Positions 57,681-64,000 of a stretch of DNA of 64,000 bases are shown piece after piece; the first letter of the stretch is position 1; every line of letters begins with the position of its first letter. The translations under genes and the position numbers were made by a program. The notes beneath the pieces were generated by a model. The model had not been told where the DNA came from. It was given only the letters and a program-made list of their open reading frames with translations, and ran no database searches. This DNA is from Prochlorococcus marinus XMU1405 (lineage in GTDB: Bacteria; Cyanobacteriota; Cyanobacteriia; PCC-6307; Cyanobiaceae): the NCBI RefSeq assembly GCF_017696275.1, contig NZ_JAAORF010000003.1:558001-622000 (forward strand), in the 5' to 3' direction.

Positions 57681-58793
57681 ATGGATTTGCTAAAAAGTCC
57701 TCTTTATTCAAAATATGTTGAAGCCAATGCAAAATTAGTGGATTTTGCAGGTTGGGAAATGCCCATATCATTTTCAGGATTAATTAAAGAGCATGAATCA
57801 GTTAGATCATCAGCAGGATTATTTGATATTTCTCACATGGGTGTGATTTCTATCAAGGGAATCAATCCAAAGGATTATATTCAAAAACTTTTTCCTACTA
57901 ATTTATATTCATTTTCTGAAGGTCAAGGGCTTTATACAGTAATGCTCAATGATAAAGGAGGAATAATAGATGACTTAATAATTTATGACCTTGGCATACA
58001 AGAAAATGACATATCAGAATTATTATTAATAGTTAATGCAAGTAGATATGAAGAAGATTTTCAGTGGATAAAAAATAATTTAAATAAATATGAAATTTCG
58101 ATAACAAACTTTAAAAAAGACAAAGTACTTTTAGCACTACAGGGAAAAAACTCATTCGATTTATTTGAAGAATGGATTGAATCTTCGATCTCACATATCC
58201 CTAACTTTGGATGCGAATATAAAATTTTTGAACATATTTCGCCTAAAGAAAAAATTTTCTTTTCAAAGACAGGATATACAGGGGAAAATGGTCTAGAAAT
58301 ACTTTTATCTAAAAAAGCAGCAATTAATTTATGGGATTTCTCGATTTCCAAAAATGTTGCACCTTGTGGTTTAGGAGCTAGAGATACTCTTAGACTTGAA
58401 GCAGGCATGCATCTTTATGGTCAAGACATAAATGAAGAAACTTCTCCATATGAAGCAGGGTTAGGCTGGTTAGTACATCTAGAAAATAATCACGAATTCT
58501 TTGGCAGGAGATTTCTTGAAGAACAGTCAAGATTAGGTATTCAAAAAAAGTTAGTTGGTCTCTCTATAGAGGGTAAAGCAATAGGAAGAAAAGGTTGCTC
58601 AGTTCTTAAAGGTGAAGAAAATATTGGGAGTATAACAAGCGGCAGTTGGTCTCCAACTAAACAAAAAGCTATAGCTTTTGCATACATCAATACTTCGCAT
58701 GCCTTAATAAATAATGAAGTTCAAATATTAATAAGAGGCAAAAAATTCAAAGGGGTTATAACAAAAAGAGCGTTTTATAAAAAAAATTATTAA
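57681..58793 (+). CDS. gcvT: Aminomethyltransferase, glycine cleavage T protein
   Basis: Takes the aminomethyl group from H-protein lipoate, releases ammonia and makes methylene-tetrahydrofolate. The 370 residues match family length: [34 protein letters not shown] near 21-54, [16 protein letters not shown] near 94, [13 protein letters not shown] near 197, and [18 protein letters not shown] near 235 with the catalytic aspartate and folate-binding residues. It is 50 bases after speB, away from gcvP and gcvH. Confidence 0.96.
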   Translation: MDLLKSPLYSKYVEANAKLVDFAGWEMPISFSGLIKEHESVRSSAGLFDISHMGVISIKGINPKDYIQKLFPTNLYSFSEGQGLYTVMLNDKGGIIDDLIIYDLGIQENDISELLLIVNASRYEEDFQWIKNNLNKYEISITNFKKDKVLLALQGKNSFDLFEEWIESSISHIPNFGCEYKIFEHISPKEKIFFSKTGYTGENGLEILLSKKAAINLWDFSISKNVAPCGLGARDTLRLEAGMHLYGQDINEETSPYEAGLGWLVHLENNHEFFGRRFLEEQSRLGIQKKLVGLSIEGKAIGRKGCSVLKGEENIGSITSGSWSPTKQKAIAFAYINTSHALINNEVQILIRGKKFKGVITKRAFYKKNY

Positions 58794-58848
58794 CTAAATT
58801 TACCCTTAAAGAATTATTATAAGTTATTGATAAATAAATCATACTTAG

Positions 58849-60645
58849 ATGAGAAACAAAATTTGCGAAGAACTCAATAATACAGATATTGGTAAATTAG
58901 TTAATTTATGCGGATGGGTAGATAGAAGAAGAGATCATGGTGGTGTCATTTTTATTGATTTAAGAGACCATAGTGGATTCCTACAAATAACAATTAACCC
59001 CGATGATGGTGCAGATCTATTTAAACAGGCAGAAACTCTAAGAAATGAAACAGTAATAATGGTTAGCGGAATTATTAACGAAAGGCCAAAAGATTCAATA
59101 AATAAAAATTTAAGTACTGGAGAGTTAGAGCTTAAAGTTAAAGATTTGCAAATTCTCAACCAAATTAAAAAAAACCTACCTTTTCCAGTATCTATACATG
59201 ATTATGAAAATACAAAAGAGGAACTCAGATTAAAATATAGATACCTTGATTTAAGAAGAGGTAAATTACTAGAAAATTTAAAAACAAGACATAAAATTAT
59301 TAAAATTGCTAGAGAATTTCTTGATAGTTTTGGCTTTACAGAAGTAGAGACTCCATTACTTACAAAATCAACTCCAGAAGGCGCTCGCGATTTTCTTGTT
59401 CCTGCTCGTCTTTCGAATGGAGAATTTTTTGCTCTACCTCAATCCCCACAATTATTTAAACAACTTTTAATGGTGGGAGGCTTAGATAAGTATTATCAAA
59501 TTGCAAAATGTTTCCGTGATGAAGACTTAAGGGCAGATAGACAGCCAGAGTTTACGCAATTAGATATTGAAATGAGCTTTATTAGTGAAGAAGAAATAAT
59601 CTCTTTTAATGAAAGTCTTATAAAAAAAATATGGAAAGAAGTATTAAATATTGATTTTGATAATGCTTTTCCAAGAATGTCATGGAAAGCAGCAATGGAT
59701 AATTACGGCACTGATAGACCAGATACAAGATATCAAATGTTATTAAAAGATTTAGGAGAAGTATTAGGTGATATTGGCTTTAATATTTTCACCAAGGCAA
59801 TTAAGTCTGGAGGTTCTATAAAATCCATAACAGTCAAAGGAGGTAATTTGAGTATTAGCAACGTAAGAATTAAACCCGGAGGTGATATCTTCCAAGTAGC
59901 TCAAGATGCAGGAGCGGGTGGTTTGGCCTTTATAAGAGTCAAAGGAGATGAGCTTGAGACTATTGGGGCAATTAAAAATAATCTAAATGAAGAGCATATA
60001 GCTGATATTTTGAGAATCACCGAAGCGCAAGATGGAGACTTAATTCTCTTGGGTGCTGGAGATAAACAAATTGTCAACCAGTCATTAGATAGAGTGAGAC
60101 AATACATCGCAAAAGACTTAAATCTCATAGATAAAAGTAAATGGAATTTCTTATGGGTAACTGATTTCCCGATGTTTGAGAGAAATGAAGAGGAAAATAG
60201 ATATGAAGCTTTACATCATCCTTTTTGTTCTCCAAAAAATATAAAATCTAAAGATCCTGAAAACTTGCAAAAAGAAATCGAGGACTCTATAGCAAATGCT
60301 TATGACTTAGTTCTTAATGGCTTGGAATTAGGAGGTGGCTCTTTACGTATTCATGAAGCAAACTTGCAAAGAGAGGTTTTGAAAACGGTAGGACTTACTG
60401 CTAAAGAGATTAATGAAAAATTTGGATTTTTAATTGAAGCCTTAGAAATGGGTGCTCCTCCTCATGGTGGAATAGCGTTTGGATTAGATCGTATTACCAT
60501 GCTGATCATAGGTGCAGATTCAATCAGAGAAACAATTGCATTTCCAAAAAATCAACAAGCAAAATGTCTTCTCACAAATGCGCCTTCAAATGTCTCAAAA
60601 TCACAATTAAAAGAATTAGATATTGAAATAACAATTGATGAATAA
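58849..60645 (+). CDS. aspS: Aspartyl-tRNA synthetase
   Basis: Class II enzyme charging tRNA-Asp. The 598-residue bacterial-type protein has the N-terminal OB anticodon domain ([26 protein letters not shown] near 18-43), motif 2 around [23 protein letters not shown] near 222, the GAD insertion domain (~290-410), and motif 3 [14 protein letters not shown] near 540. Whether it also charges tRNA-Asn depends on whether an AsnS exists elsewhere. It is 55 bases after gcvT. Confidence 0.96.
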   Translation: MRNKICEELNNTDIGKLVNLCGWVDRRRDHGGVIFIDLRDHSGFLQITINPDDGADLFKQAETLRNETVIMVSGIINERPKDSINKNLSTGELELKVKDLQILNQIKKNLPFPVSIHDYENTKEELRLKYRYLDLRRGKLLENLKTRHKIIKIAREFLDSFGFTEVETPLLTKSTPEGARDFLVPARLSNGEFFALPQSPQLFKQLLMVGGLDKYYQIAKCFRDEDLRADRQPEFTQLDIEMSFISEEEIISFNESLIKKIWKEVLNIDFDNAFPRMSWKAAMDNYGTDRPDTRYQMLLKDLGEVLGDIGFNIFTKAIKSGGSIKSITVKGGNLSISNVRIKPGGDIFQVAQDAGAGGLAFIRVKGDELETIGAIKNNLNEEHIADILRITEAQDGDLILLGAGDKQIVNQSLDRVRQYIAKDLNLIDKSKWNFLWVTDFPMFERNEEENRYEALHHPFCSPKNIKSKDPENLQKEIEDSIANAYDLVLNGLELGGGSLRIHEANLQREVLKTVGLTAKEINEKFGFLIEALEMGAPPHGGIAFGLDRITMLIIGADSIRETIAFPKNQQAKCLLTNAPSNVSKSQLKELDIEITIDE

Positions 60646-60690
60646 GAATATATATGGATGTTCTAAAAGTTTTTTGTTTAAATAAAGTAT

Positions 60691-60697
60691 AAGGAGG
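60691..60697 (+). promoter_or_regulatory. Perfect Shine-Dalgarno sequence (AAGGAGG) set back from the pyrG start
   Basis: AAGGAGG is a full match to the anti-Shine-Dalgarno, yet it ends 23 bases before the pyrG ATG, too far to serve it directly. No in-frame upstream start exists because TAA is at 60709-60711. A three-codon frame GTG CTT AAT TAA (60700-60711) follows it, with only two bases between. Confidence 0.4.
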
Positions 60698-60720
60698 CAG
60701 TGCTTAATTAAAAATATTTA

Positions 60721-62331
60721 ATGTCAAAATTTGTTTTTGTCACCGGAGGAGTAGTTTCTAGCATTGGTAAAGGAATTGTAGCTGCAAGCCTAGGTAGATT
60801 ATTAAAGTCTAGAGGATATACTGTTTCAATATTAAAACTAGATCCATATCTAAATGTTGATCCAGGCACAATGAGCCCTTTTCAACATGGGGAAGTATTT
60901 GTAACCGAAGATGGGGCTGAAACCGATCTAGATTTAGGTCACTACGAAAGATTTACTGATACAGCAATGACTAGGTTGAATAGTGTAACAACGGGATCTA
61001 TTTATCAAGCAGTTATTAATAAAGAAAGAAGAGGTAATTATAACGGTGGAACTGTGCAAGTAATACCTCACATAACGGGAGAAATTAGAGAAAGGATTCA
61101 TAGAGTAGCCGCTAACAGTAATGCAGATATTATTATTACTGAAATTGGTGGAACAGTTGGTGATATTGAATCTCTTCCTTTTTTAGAGGCAATAAGAGAA
61201 TTCAAAAATGATGTCAATAGGAACGATGTTGCATACATACACGTAACATTACTTCCTTACATCAAAACCTCTGGCGAAATAAAAACTAAACCAACACAAC
61301 ATTCAGTGAAAGAATTAAGATCAATTGGAATTCAGCCAGATTTACTTGTATGCCGAAGTGATAAATCTATCAATGAAGCTCTTAAAAAAAAGCTGAGTGG
61401 TTTTTGCGGTGTCAGTATCAACTCTGTAATTGAAGCTTTAGACGCAGACAGTATTTATTCTGTACCTCTTTCTTTAAAAAAAGAAGGTTTATGCAAAGAA
61501 ACCCTGAAGTATTTAGACCTTGAAGATAAAAAATGTGATTTGAAAAATTGGGAACAACTAATACACAACCTAAGAAATCCTGGAGATCCAATAAAAGTTG
61601 CCCTTGTAGGCAAATATATTGAACTTGGAGATGCATATTTATCCGTTGTTGAAGCTTTAAGACATGCATGCATTGAACAAAAGGCTTTATTAGATTTACA
61701 TTGGGTAAGTGCTGAAATGATAGAAAAGAATTCAGCAGAAACTTACTTAAATGAAGTTCATGCAATTGTCGTACCCGGGGGATTTGGCAATAGAGGAGTC
61801 AATGGAAAAATTTCGGCTATAAAATTCGCAAGAGAAAATAAAATTCCTTTTTTAGGTTTGTGCCTTGGTATGCAATGTGCAGTTATAGAATGGGCCAGGA
61901 ATGTAGCTAATCTTCCAGATGCATCTAGTTCAGAACTAGACCCAAACACTCCAAATCCAGTGATACATTTATTACCAGAACAGGAAGATGTAGTTGATTT
62001 AGGTGGGACAATGAGACTTGGAGTTTATCCATGTAGATTGACAAAAAATACAACTGGAAAAAACTTATATGATGAGGATGTTATTTATGAGAGACATCGA
62101 CATAGATACGAATTTAATAATTACTACAAACAAAGTTTTTTAGATTCTGGATACAAAATTAGTGGCACATCACCAGATGGCAGATTAGTTGAGTTAATTG
62201 AGTTAGAAAATCATCCATACTTCTTAGCCTGTCAATATCATCCTGAGTTTTTATCACGACCTGGCAAACCTCATCCTTTATTTAGAGGATTAATAAAAGC
62301 CTCTCAAGATAAGTTAACTCAATCAAATTAA
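60721..62331 (+). CDS. pyrG: CTP synthase
   Basis: Makes CTP from UTP with ATP and glutamine. The 536 residues have the synthetase domain start [29 protein letters not shown] and the [38 protein letters not shown] stretch, and a C-terminal glutamine amidotransferase with PGGFGNRG, the nucleophile in [17 protein letters not shown] near 380 and YHPEFLSRP near 505. A strong ribosome-binding-like sequence lies unusually far upstream. Confidence 0.97.
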   Translation: MSKFVFVTGGVVSSIGKGIVAASLGRLLKSRGYTVSILKLDPYLNVDPGTMSPFQHGEVFVTEDGAETDLDLGHYERFTDTAMTRLNSVTTGSIYQAVINKERRGNYNGGTVQVIPHITGEIRERIHRVAANSNADIIITEIGGTVGDIESLPFLEAIREFKNDVNRNDVAYIHVTLLPYIKTSGEIKTKPTQHSVKELRSIGIQPDLLVCRSDKSINEALKKKLSGFCGVSINSVIEALDADSIYSVPLSLKKEGLCKETLKYLDLEDKKCDLKNWEQLIHNLRNPGDPIKVALVGKYIELGDAYLSVVEALRHACIEQKALLDLHWVSAEMIEKNSAETYLNEVHAIVVPGGFGNRGVNGKISAIKFARENKIPFLGLCLGMQCAVIEWARNVANLPDASSSELDPNTPNPVIHLLPEQEDVVDLGGTMRLGVYPCRLTKNTTGKNLYDEDVIYERHRHRYEFNNYYKQSFLDSGYKISGTSPDGRLVELIELENHPYFLACQYHPEFLSRPGKPHPLFRGLIKASQDKLTQSN

Positions 62332-62349
62332 TATTCTTTATTTTTTTGA

Positions 62350-63027
62350 ATGAAAATGACAAATTTTTTACCCTTAGTTGAACAATTTCATTCATTACAA
62401 GGTGAAGGTTATCACGCTGGAAAAAGTGCTTTTTTTATAAGATTAGCCGGATGTAAAGTTGGATGTTCGTGGTGCGATACTAAGAATTCATGGGATGAAA
62501 AAAAACACCCTTCTATATCAATTGAAAAAATAATAGATCGCATAAAAATTGCCAGAGAAAAAGGAGCATCTTTTTGCGTTATTACAGGTGGAGAACCTTT
62601 ACAACATAACTTGGATAATTTTTGCAAAGCCATAAAAAAAATGACGATGGGAGAAGAACAAAAGCCAATGAAGATACATATTGAGACAAGTGGAGTTAAT
62701 TCGATATCAGGAAGCTATGACTGGATTACTTTATCTCCTAAAAGACACTCACCTCCAAAAAATTATTTTTTAAAAAACTGTAATGAAATCAAAATAATTA
62801 TAAATGAAATAGAAGATATTGAATTTGCTATTCAAATAAAAAATGAAACTTTAAAACAATATCAACTTTCTAAAAGCGAAGATAGCTTAAAAAAAGAAGA
62901 TAAAATTTTTTATTTACAGCCAGCATGGAACAATGCAAATGGTTTCTCTCTTGCTATTGATTTCGTAAAAAATAACCCCGATTGGAAATTGAGCCTTCAA
63001 ACTCACAAATACTTAAAAATCAATTGA
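62350..63027 (+). CDS. queE: 7-carboxy-7-deazaguanine synthase
   Basis: Radical SAM enzyme making carboxydeazaguanine on the way to preQ0 and queuosine. The 225 residues have VEQFHSLQGEGYHAGKSAFFIRLAGCKVGCSWCDTKNSW near 9-47 with the CxxxCxxC iron-sulfur motif, VITGGEPL near 79, and HIETSGV near 111. Two starts are possible, ATG at 62350 or 62356; they differ by two residues. It is 18 bases after pyrG and six before queC, the next enzyme in the route. Confidence 0.93.
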   Translation: MKMTNFLPLVEQFHSLQGEGYHAGKSAFFIRLAGCKVGCSWCDTKNSWDEKKHPSISIEKIIDRIKIAREKGASFCVITGGEPLQHNLDNFCKAIKKMTMGEEQKPMKIHIETSGVNSISGSYDWITLSPKRHSPPKNYFLKNCNEIKIIINEIEDIEFAIQIKNETLKQYQLSKSEDSLKKEDKIFYLQPAWNNANGFSLAIDFVKNNPDWKLSLQTHKYLKIN

Positions 63028-63033
63028 AATCAT

Positions 63034-63708
63034 ATGACTCTTAAAAATAAATCGATAGTAGTTTTATTATCTGGAGGTTTAGATTCTTCTACAGTTACTG
63101 GTATCGCCAAAAAATCCGAAGCTAAAATTTTTGGCCTTTCATTTGACTATGGTCAACGCCATAAAAAAGAATTAAATTCTGCATCAATAATTGCAAAACA
63201 CTTTGATATCGAAGAATTTAAAATAATTAAGCTTGACTTATCTTTATGGGGAGGGTCGTCATTAACTGATACTCAAAAAAATATTCCAATAGAAGGAGTA
63301 CAAACTAATCAAATTCCTAATACTTATGTTCCTGGGAGAAATACTATATTTATTTCCGTTGCACTAAGTTATGCCGAAGCAATAGATGCTGATTTTATAG
63401 GATTAGGAGTTAATGCACTAGATTATTCTGGCTATCCAGATTGCAGACCTGACTACATTAAAAAATTTCAAGAATTAGCAGATTTAGCCAATAAAAGAGG
63501 AAGAGAAAATAATCCAATAAAACTTTGGACACCACTATTAGATTTAAATAAAGAGGAAATTATTAAATTAGCTTTTGATAATCATGTCCCTTTAGATAAA
63601 ACATGGAGTTGTTATTCGGGTAATTCAAAACCATGCGGTAAGTGTGATAGCTGCAGAATTAGAAATACCGCTTATGAAAAATGGCTTAATAACAATAATA
63701 AAAAATGA
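63034..63708 (+). CDS. queC: 7-cyano-7-deazaguanine synthase
   Basis: Converts carboxydeazaguanine to preQ0 with ATP and ammonia. The 224 residues show the PP-loop VLLSGGLDSSTVTG near 9-22, LSFDYGQRHKKEL near 36, VPGRNTIFISVALSYAEA near 99-116, GVNALDYSGYPDCRPDYI, and the zinc-binding CYSGNSKPCGKCDSCRIR near 194-211. It follows queE, and its stop overlaps the start of pabB (ATGA). Confidence 0.96.
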   Translation: MTLKNKSIVVLLSGGLDSSTVTGIAKKSEAKIFGLSFDYGQRHKKELNSASIIAKHFDIEEFKIIKLDLSLWGGSSLTDTQKNIPIEGVQTNQIPNTYVPGRNTIFISVALSYAEAIDADFIGLGVNALDYSGYPDCRPDYIKKFQELADLANKRGRENNPIKLWTPLLDLNKEEIIKLAFDNHVPLDKTWSCYSGNSKPCGKCDSCRIRNTAYEKWLNNNNKK

Positions 63709-64000
63709 AAATAAAAAAAATAATTCTAGAAAAATGGATAGATCCAGCATTGATTACGCATCATCTAACAAAAAAATTCGGAGATAAAGGATTAGCTTGG
63801 CTAGACAGTGATGGCAAAGAAAATGGGGAATGGTCAATAATAGGAATTAAACCTAAAAAAATAATCCAATCAAGAAATATCAATAACTTAGACAAAACTA
63901 ATAATCCATTTAACAACTTAAAAAATATTGAAAAAGGATTTTGGATCGGATGGTTAAGTTATGAAGCTGGAGTATTCATAGAACCCAAGAACCCATGGCG
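63705..64000 (+). CDS. pabB: Aminodeoxychorismate/anthranilate synthase component I family, 5' part (runs off the right edge)
   Basis: ATG at 63705 overlaps the queC stop and opens 98 codons to the window edge. The N-terminal chorismate-enzyme pattern is visible: WLDSDGKENGEWSIIGIKP and FWIGWLSYEAGVF. These fit para-aminobenzoate synthase component I, needed for folate, better than TrpE, whose N-terminus is longer, but the catalytic domain is outside the window. The frame is intact. Symbol is provisional. Confidence 0.7.
   Translation, partial: MKIKKIILEKWIDPALITHHLTKKFGDKGLAWLDSDGKENGEWSIIGIKPKKIIQSRNINNLDKTNNPFNNLKNIEKGFWIGWLSYEAGVFIEPKNPW

Overview
The window looks like chromosomal DNA of a high-light-type Prochlorococcus or a very close marine picocyanobacterium. 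The DNA is strongly AT-rich (about 30% G+C by eye) and gene-dense, with no gene-free stretch over 300 bases. Cyanobacterial markers are psbZ of photosystem II, the sulfolipid genes sqdB and sqdX, a Ycf23-type protein, a chorismate-lyase-type enzyme of the kind used for plastoquinone, an RNase J, and a SecA without a C-terminal zinc domain. The strain cannot be fixed from the sequence alone. I see no insertion sequence, prophage, CRISPR array or rRNA operon.

Layout. 1-4355: 5' part of gyrB (minus), then miaA, infC, a GntR-type regulator and cysE (plus). 4364-9184: secA (minus), a GNAT acetyltransferase (plus), a SnoaL-like protein, tRNA-Gly(GCC), ribH and psbZ (minus). 9326-19531: mutS, holA, lysC and tilS (plus), interleaved with cobH, uvrB and ycf23 (minus). 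19528-23521: asd-dapA-rnj (minus). 23646-29065: tig-clpP-clpX-dnaX (plus). 29067-31934: a membrane glycosyltransferase and a SpoIID-like protein (minus). 32026-36514: rpmI-rplT-TPR-thiG and sqdB-sqdX (plus). 36527-42259: a small unknown gene, gcvP, gcvH, a PLP lyase-like gene and an HTH-like unknown (minus). 42335-47794: desC-rplI-dnaB-mnmG and a chorismate lyase (plus). 47774-54944: two minus genes (unknown, SprT-like), a plus group (membrane-anchored unknown, phage-type ATP-dependent DNA ligase, 50-residue protein), then a VTT-family membrane protein, valS, an IscA-like gene and tRNA-Val(TAC) on the minus strand. 55043-64000: one long plus run, mazG-speE-speB-gcvT-aspS-pyrG-queE-queC-pabB, with pabB cut by the window edge.

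How the genes work together. The first steps of lysine/diaminopimelate synthesis are here (lysC, asd, dapA), as are the P, H and T proteins of glycine cleavage, cofactor genes (ribH, thiG, cobH, pabB), polyamine genes (speE, speB), replication and repair genes (gyrB, holA, dnaX, dnaB, mutS, uvrB, DNA ligase) and tRNA modification genes (miaA, tilS, mnmG, queE, queC). Nearly everything is core genome. I do not see a convincing new multi-gene system. The most interesting signals are a T4-like ATP-dependent DNA ligase, a MutS that seems to have a clamp-binding motif at the N-terminus and a shortened C-terminus, an in-frame slippery heptamer in dnaX that would give a gamma-sized product, a likely non-canonical start for the chorismate lyase, and several small unknown genes.
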